Shown: in pieces, positions 35,006-43,172 of the stretch | Position numbering within the stretch: the first letter of the stretch is position 1 | How the letters are laid out: the number at the start of each line of letters is the position of its first letter | Origin: DATAOG01 sp963757395 | Lineage (GTDB): Bacteria; Pseudomonadota; Alphaproteobacteria; Geminicoccales; Geminicoccaceae | Assembly (NCBI GenBank): GCA_963757395.1 | Contig: CAVWRK010000008.1 | Location: 124,001 to 188,000, forward strand | Length of the DNA: 64,000 nucleotides | Reading direction: 5' to 3' | Notes under the pieces: generated by a model | Told to the model about the DNA's origin: nothing | Seen by the model: only the letters and a program-made list of their open reading frames with translations | Database searches by the model: none | Translations under genes and position numbers: made by a program

Positions 35006-37549
35006 TCAGGCGGCTCGATGCGCCAGGCGCGACGCATCGCCGTATTCGGCCTCGAAGCGCTCGCTGAGCGCGGCCCCGCCCTCGGCCAGGGACCAGGTGC
35101 CGAGGCCGGTGATCCTCGGCAGCGGCAGGGCGCTCTTCGAACGATGCCGGTTGGCGTCCTCGATCGCGGCCGCGATCCGATGGTGGATGCCGCTCGGATC
35201 GGGTTGCTCGATGGCGGCGACCGCCAGCCACCGCTGCCCTTGCGGCGGCAGGACCAGATCGGCGGACCGGAGGGTTCGGCGCAGGAGGTTGTCGATCTCG
35301 CCGACCGCCGCGCGATCGGTCTGGGCATCGAGGTCGGCGGCGATCAAGGTCAGGTACCGGGCTCCGGAACGGAGCCGTTCGGTCCAGGCAAGGAAGCGCC
35401 GCAGCAAGGGCAGGGGCTCGGCCGTGGGGACCGTGAACCAGAAGGTGCTGCCTTCGCCCTCGCGGCTCTCGACCGAGACGTCGCCGAGATTGAGCTCGAC
35501 CAGCTCCTTGACGATCGCCAGCCCGAGCCCAAAGCCCTTGGCGCTCTTCTGGACGTCGCCGACCTGCCGGAAGCGTTCGAAGATGGCGCGCAGGTTGTCG
35601 GACGAGATGCCGGGGCCGTCGTCGGTGACGCCGATCACGACCTGCGCCGCCTCGGGGTCGTACCGCGCCCAGACCCGCACGCAGCCGCCTTCGTCGGCGA
35701 ACTTGAAGGCGTTGACCCCGAGGTTGACGATCACCCGGCCGACCTTTTCCGGGTCTCCGAAGACCTCGGGCAGTCCGGGGGCCAGCGCCAGCTCCAGGTT
35801 GCCGCGCGCGGCTTTGGCCTGGCTTTGCAGGATCGGCCGGCAGCCCGCGACGATCTGCTCGAGCGAGCACGGCCGGCGCGCCACACCGAAAAGCCCCGCG
35901 TCGAGCTTGCTGAGGTCGAGCACGTCATTGACCATCAGGTTCAGATCTGCCGTGCGGTGCACGATCGTGTCCAGGAACTCGGCCTGGTCGTCGTTGATCT
36001 TGCCCAGCGAGCCGTCGCGCACGATCGCGGCATATTCCTTGATCACGGACAGCGGCGTGCGGAAGTCGTGGGAGACGTTGTCGATGAACTGGTGGGCGGT
36101 CTGCGACAGGCGGGCGAGCTCCTGGTTGCGGCTGGCGAGCTCCTCGTTGGCGCGCACCAGCGCGGCGGACTGCCGTTCGATCTCCTTTTCCGCGCGCTTG
36201 CGGGCACTGACGTCGACCACCACGCCGGTGAAGCACTGGCGGCCGCCGATCACCACCTCGCTGACGGCGATCTCGAGCGGGAACGTGCCGCCATTCTGGC
36301 GCCGGCCCTCGACCTCGCGGCGGTGGCCCACCGCCTTGGCCACGCGCGTGCGTCGATAGGCGTCCAGGTAGCCGTCGTGCGCGCTGGCGTGCGACGGCGG
36401 CATGAGCACGCTGACGTTCCGGCCGATGAGCTCGTCGCCCGGGTACCCGAAGATCACCTTCGCGGCCGGATTGGCCGACAGGATGCGGCCCTTGCCGTCG
36501 ATCGTGACGAGGCCATCGGCGACCGAGGTGAGAATGGCGTCGATCTGGTTGCGCATCTGACGGAACGGCGCGACCAGGTGGGCCCCGAGCGCCTTCGCCG
36601 CGATCAGGGTCACGACGAACACCGCCAAAGCAACGAGGCCGAGCCGATCGCGCAATGCCGCCGCCGGCTGCAGCGCCTCCCGCCGGTCGATCTTGGCGAC
36701 GATGCCCCAGTCGACCTCGGGCAGGTAGCGGGTCGCCGCGACTACCGGCACGCCGCGGTAGTCGACCACGCCGTCGAGCAAGGCGACCGCGTTCTTGCGC
36801 AGAGCGTGCGTCATCGGCCGGTCGAGCCGGTTCGGCCGGATCGCCTGGTGGAACGCGGCCTCGCGATCAAATCGGGCCGGGCTGACCAGGACCGCATCGC
36901 CGCGCCAGCTGCGCTCTGCGAGCAGGATCTCGCCGGTCTCGCCGAGACCGGTGTAGTCCTGGGTGATGCGCAGCAGCTCGCGGGCGTCGAGCCGCGCCCA
37001 GACGACGCCCGCGAGCTGACCCTCGAGGCGCAGGGGCGACGTCGCGGTGATCAGGATCGCTCCGGTCGCGCCCGGGACGAGTTCGCCGATCGTGGTCGCG
37101 GTCTGGCCTCGGGTGAACTCGGGGCGGCCACTCAGGTCGCGGCCGACGAGCTCGTCGTCGGTCGACGCCAGGACGTGCCCGTCGCGATCGAGGATGGCGA
37201 GGTCGCGCAGGTTCGGGACCGCCGACCTGGCGTCCGCGAGCACGCGTTCGAGGGCGGCCCGATCGTGCGCCTGACCACCGTCCAGATAGGCCCGCACGGC
37301 CGCGGCGAGTTCCGGGCGGTCGCTGACGAACTCGACCTGATGCTGCCAGCCCCCGATCGCCGAGAGAACCGCGGCCTGCTGCCTGGCCGCCACCAGTTCG
37401 AGATAGTTGCCGGTTTGCTCGAGCAGGCCCGACTTATAGGACGCGTAGGCGTACCAGCCGACCGCCAGCAGACTGGCGGCGCAGGCGCCCGCAATGAGGC
37501 TCGTCAGCTCCCGCTGAACTCTGTGCAAAGAGGCTTGCGCAAACGACAT
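35006..37549 (-). CDS. membrane sensor histidine kinase (Cache-PAS-HisKA-HATPase) with GGDEF-like tail
   Basis: This 847-residue kinase has two membrane helices (about 15-35 and 305-325) bracketing a periplasmic dCache-like sensor with AILDRDGHVLASTDDELVG and a second Cache module. It continues with a PAS domain (VTIDGKGRILSANPAAKVIF) near 345-450, a coiled coil, the HisKA site DNVSHDFRTPLSVIKEYA near 500, and HATPase boxes (VIVNLGVNAFKFA, GVTDDGPGI, KGFGLGLAIVKEL). A further 150 residues (YLTLIAADLDAQTDRAAVGE and on) resemble a GGDEF fold without its active-site signature. It likely phosphorylates the receivers encoded downstream. Confidence 0.92.
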   Translation of the reverse strand: MSFAQASLHRVQRELTSLIAGACAASLLAVGWYAYASYKSGLLEQTGNYLELVAARQQAAVLSAIGGWQHQVEFVSDRPELAAAVRAYLDGGQAHDRAALERVLADARSAVPNLRDLAILDRDGHVLASTDDELVGRDLSGRPEFTRGQTATTIGELVPGATGAILITATSPLRLEGQLAGVVWARLDARELLRITQDYTGLGETGEILLAERSWRGDAVLVSPARFDREAAFHQAIRPNRLDRPMTHALRKNAVALLDGVVDYRGVPVVAATRYLPEVDWGIVAKIDRREALQPAAALRDRLGLVALAVFVVTLIAAKALGAHLVAPFRQMRNQIDAILTSVADGLVTIDGKGRILSANPAAKVIFGYPGDELIGRNVSVLMPPSHASAHDGYLDAYRRTRVAKAVGHRREVEGRRQNGGTFPLEIAVSEVVIGGRQCFTGVVVDVSARKRAEKEIERQSAALVRANEELASRNQELARLSQTAHQFIDNVSHDFRTPLSVIKEYAAIVRDGSLGKINDDQAEFLDTIVHRTADLNLMVNDVLDLSKLDAGLFGVARRPCSLEQIVAGCRPILQSQAKAARGNLELALAPGLPEVFGDPEKVGRVIVNLGVNAFKFADEGGCVRVWARYDPEAAQVVIGVTDDGPGISSDNLRAIFERFRQVGDVQKSAKGFGLGLAIVKELVELNLGDVSVESREGEGSTFWFTVPTAEPLPLLRRFLAWTERLRSGARYLTLIAADLDAQTDRAAVGEIDNLLRRTLRSADLVLPPQGQRWLAVAAIEQPDPSGIHHRIAAAIEDANRHRSKSALPLPRITGLGTWSLAEGGAALSERFEAEYGDASRLAHRAA

Positions 37550-37701
37550 ATCAGTTTGGCCCGACTGTCCCCACCAAGAGTCTCCGACACGACGCCTTAA
37601 GAAACTGTCAATCAGTTAGGGATTTGGAATGATTTCATTTGAGCAAAACCTAAGTCATATCTCGAGAATACGGAGACGCGGGGCCGAGGTCGGCGTCCGG
37701 G

Positions 37702-38724
37702 TCAGGCGGCACTGGCGGGTGGAGGACGCTCGAGGCGTTCCAGGGCGGTCCGGGTCTGCTCGAAGGTCGCGCGCAGGAGGGCCAGCATGGCGATTCGCCG
37801 GGCGGGGTCGACGCGGCTCGTGCCCTGATCGAGCGCGGTGCGGGCCGCCGTCTCCAGCTCGCCGGCGAGGCGCGCGAGCTGGACCGCGCCCATCTGGCCA
37901 GCCGCCGATCTGATGTTGTGCGCCGGGCGCACCACCCGGCCGAGGTCGCCGACCTCGAGGCCTTCCTCGATCGTGGCCAGATGCGCGCTGACGTCCTCCA
38001 AGAAGTATTCGATCATGGTCTTGAACCGGTCGCGCATCGCCGCCTGCGCCTTGGTGACCTCCTCGAGATCGAGGACCGGCTCGGTGCCGGCCTCGCGGCC
38101 CTCCGGCAATCGCGGGATCGGCGCCGCATCGCGATCGGCCTGCCCGGCAGGATTGGCCGGGGCCTTCGCTTGCGGCCCGCCGGGATCGGCCGCCAGGGCG
38201 CTCGGGCGATGCTCGCGATCGGGGCCGGGGCTGGCCCGGAGCATGGCCGCGGGCGCCGGGGCCGCCGCTGCGATCGGATCGCCGGCGGCGCCGGGCTGCA
38301 GCCACCGTCTCAGGGTCTCCTCCAGATCGCTCCCCCGAACCGGCTTGGGCAGATAGGCGGACATGCCCGCGTCCAGGCAGCGCTCCCGGTCACCGCGCAT
38401 GGCGTTGGCGGTGAGCGCGATGACCGGCGCCGGCGGGATGTCACCGCGGGCGATGAGGTCGCGGATCTGCCGGGCGGCTTCCAAGCCGTCCATGACGGGC
38501 ATCTGGCAGTCCATGAAGACGATGTCGAACCGTTCCCGGCGTATGGCGTCGACGGCTTCCTGGCCGTTACCGGCGACCGTGACCACGCAGCCCAGCCGTT
38601 CGAGGACGGCGACGGCGAACGCCTGGTGGACTCGGTTGTCCTCGGCGAGCAGCACCTGGGCGCCTGCGAACCGCCAGGCGGTGGGTGGGGAGTGCACCGC
38701 GGCGGCGCCCTCCTGCGAGGGCAC
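37702..38724 (-). CDS. receiver-HPt part of the split hybrid kinase
   Basis: This 340-codon frame (GTG 38724) contains a complete receiver (VLLAEDNRVHQAF, phospho-site IVFMDCQMPVMDG, VIALTANAMRGD, YLPKPVRG), an Ala/Pro linker and a C-terminal HPt domain with the phosphotransfer His in RPAHNIRSAAGQMGA. Its frame continues upstream as ARAYRNVLDGAPAALVP, joining smoothly to the end of the first receiver of the kinase encoded just before it. The two ORFs are therefore one gene separated by a probable 2-base loss in a GCGCGC run near 38765. If truly separate, this would be a stand-alone REC-HPt protein. Confidence 0.85.
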   Translation of the reverse strand: MPSQEGAAAVHSPPTAWRFAGAQVLLAEDNRVHQAFAVAVLERLGCVVTVAGNGQEAVDAIRRERFDIVFMDCQMPVMDGLEAARQIRDLIARGDIPPAPVIALTANAMRGDRERCLDAGMSAYLPKPVRGSDLEETLRRWLQPGAAGDPIAAAAPAPAAMLRASPGPDREHRPSALAADPGGPQAKAPANPAGQADRDAAPIPRLPEGREAGTEPVLDLEEVTKAQAAMRDRFKTMIEYFLEDVSAHLATIEEGLEVGDLGRVVRPAHNIRSAAGQMGAVQLARLAGELETAARTALDQGTSRVDPARRIAMLALLRATFEQTRTALERLERPPPASAA

Positions 38725-40816
38725 CAGGGCGGCCGGGGCGCCGTCGAGAACGTTCCGGTAGGCGCGCGGTGAGGACCTCGATCAGCTGAGCGATCCGGAT
38801 CGGCTTGGCGACGTGGCCCGAGAAGCCCCGTTCGGCGCACACCTCGCGCAGATCCCCGCCGCCCGCCGCGGAGAACATGATCAACGCCGCGTTCCGGAGC
38901 GTCGGCTCGGCCTTGATCGACTGCGCCAGCCGCGCGTCGTTCCTGCCGGGCATCGAGCCGTCGATCAGCACGATCTGGAAGGGGTCGGCGGCGCGGGCCG
39001 CCTCGCGGAGCTGGCGCAGCGCGTCCTCCCCGCCGGGCGCGCCCGCGCAGCGCATGCCGTGCAGCTCAAGCTGCTCGGCGACCAGCGTCCGGTTGATCGG
39101 CAGCTGGTCGACGACCAGGATCCTGACATCCTCGGAACTCGAGGCAAGCGGTGGCGGCACGCCGTCGGCCTGATGGCGTCGCAAGGTCAGCATGAACCAG
39201 AAGGTCGAGCCCCGCCCGGGCGTGCTCTCGACGCCGATCTCGCCCCCCATCAACTCGACCAGCTGCCGGCAGATGGCGAGGCCCAGACCGGTGCCGCCGT
39301 ATTTCCGGGCGATCGCGCCGTCGAGCTGCTCGAAGCGCTGGAACAGGCGCGCCTGCGCCGCGGGCGCGATGCCGATCCCGGTGTCCTCGATCGAGATCCG
39401 GAGTGTGACCCGGCCATCCCCGTCGGGGGCATCGTGCCGCTGCTCGACCGTCAGGACGATGTGCCCCTGCTCGGTGAACTTGATCGCGTTGGCGGCGAGG
39501 TTGGTGATGATCTGCCGCAGCCGCACCGGATCGGCCAGCACGAAGCGCTCGGTCCCCGGCAGGTAGCGCGTGACGAACTCGACCGCCTTCTCGCGGGTCT
39601 GGACCGCGAACAGGTCGCCCAGTCCGTCGATCAACTCCAGAAGGTCGATGGCGACCGGATCGAGCTCCAGTCTGCCCAATTCGATCTTCGAAAAATCGAG
39701 GATGTCGTCGAGGATCCTGAGCAGCTGTTCGGCGGACGTGAATGCGGAGCGCGCGTAGCGCATCTGGCGCGCCTCCAGCTCGCTGTCGATCAGCAGCTCG
39801 GTCATGCCCAGGACCGCGTTCATCGGCGTGCGGATCTCGTGGCTCATGGTCGCGAGGAACTCGGATTTCATCGTGCTGGCGCGCTCGGCCGCCAGGCTCG
39901 CTTCCTGCAGCGCCCGATTGCGGATCATCATGGCGCGGACATAGGAGGCGAGGATCAGGGTGACGACCAGACCGCTTGCCAGGCTCATCAACGCCAGAGC
40001 GTCGGTCCAGAACGGCGGCCGGAAGGTCTTCGGATCGCCGACGAATTCCAGGTCGAGCCGGAAACCGGGAAATTCGAGCGCCGATGACGCCGTGAGCGCG
40101 TCACCGGCCGTGGCGCCGGCCAATTCCGGCGGGTAGGCGGCGATCACCGAAGCATCGCCGCCGATCAGCAGGGACGAGCGCTCGAACACCGGGGCGGCGC
40201 TCGGCACGGCGCGCAGCAGGCTGTTCAGGTCGAGCACCGCGAACAGGTAGCCGCGCAGGTGCTCCTCGCCGAAAGCGCCGGCCCGATCGAGCGGGGCGAA
40301 CAGGGTGACCGCATGTCCCGGCCGCACCTTGGCAAGGTTGCGAAACAGGATGCCGGTCCGCGCGATCAGCTCGCCCGCGACCGTCAGCTCCGGCAGGTGA
40401 TCGAGGAATGCGGCGGCCTCGGGGGTGGCGGGCACCGGCAGCCTCACCGATCCGCGGTCGATGCGGATCAGGCCCGGGTCAGACCGGTCGGCCGGGAGCC
40501 AGCCCAAGGCCAGCGGCGCGACCTGACGCGCTCGCTCCGCAGCCGGCAGCCAGTCGTCGACGAAGGTGACGAACTCGGCCTCGTCGACCTGTTGCGAGGC
40601 GGCGTACAGAGCCTTGAGCGCGCGCAGCGCCTGAATTTGCGCGACGACCTGCTGCCGGACGGCGCCTGCCCGCTGCTGGGTCAGGCGGCCGAATGTGGCC
40701 CGGGCATCGCCGAGCTGTCCGCGATGCACCGACAATCCGGCCACCAGCGAGCAGACGACGCCGAGACCGACGATGCCGGCCAGCGCGAGCGACGACCGCC
40801 GCGTTCGCATCGCCAT
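38567..40816 (-). CDS. CHASE-domain hybrid sensor kinase, N-terminal part (split gene)
   Basis: Starting at ATG 40816, overlapping the previous stop as TGATG, the protein has a membrane helix (ALAGIVGLGVVCSLVAGLSV), a periplasmic CHASE domain (LKALYAASQQVDEAEFVTF, ARQVAPLALGWLP) and a second helix. Then come HisKA (FLATMSHEIRTPMNAVLG), HATPase (ITNLAANAIKFTEQG, EDTGIGI, GTGLGLAICRQL) and a receiver (ILVVDQLPINR, phospho-site VLIDGSMPG, HVAKPI). After LIEVLTAR the frame runs into a non-family Arg-rich tail of about 66 residues to 38567, while the second receiver and HPt continue in the other frame. The intact gene would be a BarA-like multistep phosphorelay kinase. Confidence 0.9.
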   Translation of the reverse strand: MAMRTRRSSLALAGIVGLGVVCSLVAGLSVHRGQLGDARATFGRLTQQRAGAVRQQVVAQIQALRALKALYAASQQVDEAEFVTFVDDWLPAAERARQVAPLALGWLPADRSDPGLIRIDRGSVRLPVPATPEAAAFLDHLPELTVAGELIARTGILFRNLAKVRPGHAVTLFAPLDRAGAFGEEHLRGYLFAVLDLNSLLRAVPSAAPVFERSSLLIGGDASVIAAYPPELAGATAGDALTASSALEFPGFRLDLEFVGDPKTFRPPFWTDALALMSLASGLVVTLILASYVRAMMIRNRALQEASLAAERASTMKSEFLATMSHEIRTPMNAVLGMTELLIDSELEARQMRYARSAFTSAEQLLRILDDILDFSKIELGRLELDPVAIDLLELIDGLGDLFAVQTREKAVEFVTRYLPGTERFVLADPVRLRQIITNLAANAIKFTEQGHIVLTVEQRHDAPDGDGRVTLRISIEDTGIGIAPAAQARLFQRFEQLDGAIARKYGGTGLGLAICRQLVELMGGEIGVESTPGRGSTFWFMLTLRRHQADGVPPPLASSSEDVRILVVDQLPINRTLVAEQLELHGMRCAGAPGGEDALRQLREAARAADPFQIVLIDGSMPGRNDARLAQSIKAEPTLRNAALIMFSAAGGGDLREVCAERGFSGHVAKPIRIAQLIEVLTARLPERSRRRPGRPGALAGGRRRGALPTHRLAVRRRPGAARRGQPSPPGVRRRRPRTAGLRGHGRR

Positions 40817-41778
40817 CACCAGTCGAGGTCGGGGTCGCCGCGCACGAAGCCGACCGCCCGATTGCCCTGGTCGTTGAACTTCAGCTGGTCGAAGCTCAGC
40901 ATGTTGGCCTGAGCGATACCGCGGCCGTGGTTGTCGCTGGCGCGCGCCGGATCGACGTGCATGTACTCGCGCCAGGCGAAGCCCTGGCCCTGATCGGTGA
41001 CCACGACGTAGAGGCCATCGTTCTTGCGGGCGATCACGGCCTCGCCGTGGCGCTCGCAATTCTCGGGCAACTCGAGCCGGCGCTCGACCTCCTCGCGCCA
41101 GGTGCCGGCGTTCAAGAGCGCGGTCTTGGTCTGGTAGCCGATCCCGAGATTGCCGTGCTCGACCGCGTTGACCATGAGCTCGAACAGACCGGGCAGGATC
41201 CGGTCCGGCTTGGGGAAGCAGTTGGCCATGAACAGCGCGAGATCCTCGACCTCGTCGAGCGTGCGGAAGCGGAACTTGCAGGTCTGGATCAGGCCGAAGC
41301 CGGTGCGGTGCTTGCGCAGCTCGACGTGCAGGCGCTGCTGCTGCTCGACCTCGCGGAAGGCCCCGTTGAGCACCGAGCGCAGGAGCACGGCGTCGATCGG
41401 CTTGGTCAGATAGTAGAAGACGCCGGCATCGATGCCTTCCCTGACCTGCTCGGGTTGGTCGATGCCGGTCACCATGATGATCGGGATCCGGCGCAGGGCC
41501 GGGTCCTGGCGCGTGCGTTTGACGAGCGCGATGCCGTCCAGGATCGGCATCTCGCGGTCGAGCACGACGACGTCGATCTCGGTCGACCGGGCGCGCAGCA
41601 GGTCGAGGGCTTCCTGGCCATTGGTGGCCGTGAGGATCTCGCAGCCGAGATCGCGCACCTGCCGCTCCAGGAACATCAGCGCGATGCGCTCGTCGTCGAC
41701 GATCAGCGCGCACCTCGAGCGCTCGGGGGCGCCCGATCGCCGCCCCGAGGTCGTGGTGTCCTCAATTCCGGCCAGCAT
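40816..41778 (-). CDS. receiver domain fused to an anti-sigma-type HATPase
   Basis: The protein has 320 residues. Residues 20-140 form a receiver (ALIVDDERIAL, phospho-site VVVLDREMPILDG, IIMVTGID, YLTKPIDA). Residues 175-310 form an RsbW-type ATPase: LFELMVNAVEHGNLGIG (N box), VVTDQGQGFAWREY (G1) and NHGRGIAQAN (G2). Such proteins act as switch kinases or anti-sigma-like partners controlled by phosphorylation. The gene sits between the secretion genes (stop of the HlyD gene 36 bases away) and the hybrid kinase, to which it is coupled by a one-base overlap. Confidence 0.92.
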   Translation of the reverse strand: MLAGIEDTTTSGRRSGAPERSRCALIVDDERIALMFLERQVRDLGCEILTATNGQEALDLLRARSTEIDVVVLDREMPILDGIALVKRTRQDPALRRIPIIMVTGIDQPEQVREGIDAGVFYYLTKPIDAVLLRSVLNGAFREVEQQQRLHVELRKHRTGFGLIQTCKFRFRTLDEVEDLALFMANCFPKPDRILPGLFELMVNAVEHGNLGIGYQTKTALLNAGTWREEVERRLELPENCERHGEAVIARKNDGLYVVVTDQGQGFAWREYMHVDPARASDNHGRGIAQANMLSFDQLKFNDQGNRAVGFVRGDPDLDW

Positions 41779-41813
41779 GACATCTGCCTCGTCTGAAGCC
41801 GACGTCCAGCTGA

Positions 41814-43172
41814 CTACCTTTCGGTAAAGGCGGTCTTTAGAGAGAGCTGAATCGGCTTCAGCAGATAGCCGAGAATGGTCTTGTTGCCGGTGACGATGTC
41901 GGCCATGACGGTCATGCCCGGCAGGATCGGGTTCGCGGTCGGATCGTTGCCGACGTGGTTCTGGTCGAGGCGAACCCGGCCCTGATAGAAGCGCTCGCCG
42001 CGCTCGCCCACGAAGGTGGTCGCCGACAGGCTCTCCAGCACGCCTGCGACCGAGCCGTAGCGGCCGAAGTCGTAGGAGCTGACCCGGACCTGGACCGGCT
42101 GGCCGACGCTCAGATGGCCGATGTCCTTGGGCGAGATCCGGACCTCGACCACCAGGACCTCGTCGAGCGGGATGATCTCCATCAGCACCTGACCGGGCGC
42201 GACCACCGCGCCGATGGTGTTGATGGTCAGGCCCTTGACCAGACCGTGGATCGGCGCGCGCACGCTCAGCCGGTCGACCCGCTCCTGATATTCGGCGATC
42301 AGGGACCGGTTCTGGCGCAGCTCGGCCTCGAGCGCGTTCAGCTGCTGATAGGCGTCGTCGCGGTGACGGGCATCGAGCGAGGTCAGCCGGTCCTCGAACT
42401 CCTTCAGGGCCACCTCGGCCTGACGGACCTGGCTGGCGACCTCGACGACCTCACCTTTGAGGCTGTTCAGCGCCTGCTCGGCCTCGATCAGCTTGAAGCG
42501 CGGAAAGTGACCCTGACGGTAGAGGCGATCGTAGCGTTGGTAGAGGTCGGCGGCGAGCGCCAGATTGGCCGTGCCGGTCTTCTGCCGCGAGTGCAGCAGG
42601 GCGATGCTCTCCCGCTTCTGGCCGATCTGCGACTTGATGACCTCGCGCTCCTCCTGCTCGGCGGCGAGCATGCTCTCGAAGACCGCCTGCTGCTCGCCGA
42701 CGAATTGCGGGTCGGCGCCGGCGAAGCCCGTGAAGTCGGGCGCGCGGTGGGCGATGTAGGCGCGCAGGCGGGCGCCTTGCACGCTCAGCGACAGCTCCTT
42801 GCTGCGGGCGCGGGTCAGGTCGGTGCGGACGGCCGAGCCGTTGAGGCGCAACAGCAGCTCGCCGGCGCCGACCACCTGGCCCTCGCGCACCAGGATCTCG
42901 GCCACCATGCCGCCCTCGAGGTGCTGCACCGTGCGCTGCAGGCCTTCGGGCACGACTTCGCCGGGCGCGCGTGCCAGCTCGTTGATGCTGGCCTGGGCCG
43001 ACCACACGACGAACGTCAGGATCGCCAGGCTGATCATCAGCATGGTGGCGCGGACCAGTTGCGGGTTCGCTGCCTCCTCGAGGCGGATCGACTGCGACAG
43101 GTGGCGAAGTTGCAGCTCCCGACTGGTGTTGGAGTCGCGTCGCCTCAGGAGACGCTGCAGCAGCTCCTTCAT
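41814..43172 (-). CDS. HlyD-family type I secretion membrane-fusion protein
   Basis: This 452-residue adaptor begins with a cytoplasmic tail of about 50 residues, then one membrane helix (TMLMISLAILTFVVWSAQA). It continues with the HlyD lipoyl half (GLQRTVQHLEGGMVAEILVREGQVV, as a span near 85-110), a long coiled coil (about 150-290), the second lipoyl half (SVRAPIHGLVKGL) and a C-terminal beta barrel (YGSVAGVLESLSATTFVG) ending LKPIQLSLKTAFTER. It bridges the ABC exporter to an outer-membrane channel; no TolC-like gene is in the window. ATGA overlap with the upstream ABC gene. Confidence 0.95.
   Translation of the reverse strand: MKELLQRLLRRRDSNTSRELQLRHLSQSIRLEEAANPQLVRATMLMISLAILTFVVWSAQASINELARAPGEVVPEGLQRTVQHLEGGMVAEILVREGQVVGAGELLLRLNGSAVRTDLTRARSKELSLSVQGARLRAYIAHRAPDFTGFAGADPQFVGEQQAVFESMLAAEQEEREVIKSQIGQKRESIALLHSRQKTGTANLALAADLYQRYDRLYRQGHFPRFKLIEAEQALNSLKGEVVEVASQVRQAEVALKEFEDRLTSLDARHRDDAYQQLNALEAELRQNRSLIAEYQERVDRLSVRAPIHGLVKGLTINTIGAVVAPGQVLMEIIPLDEVLVVEVRISPKDIGHLSVGQPVQVRVSSYDFGRYGSVAGVLESLSATTFVGERGERFYQGRVRLDQNHVGNDPTANPILPGMTVMADIVTGNKTILGYLLKPIQLSLKTAFTER

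Noticed and set aside
34472..37600. 1042-codon plus-strand open frame opposite the sensor kinase
   Set aside because: Composition is that of the reverse complement of the kinase; no motifs, and the real genes on the other strand are unambiguous.
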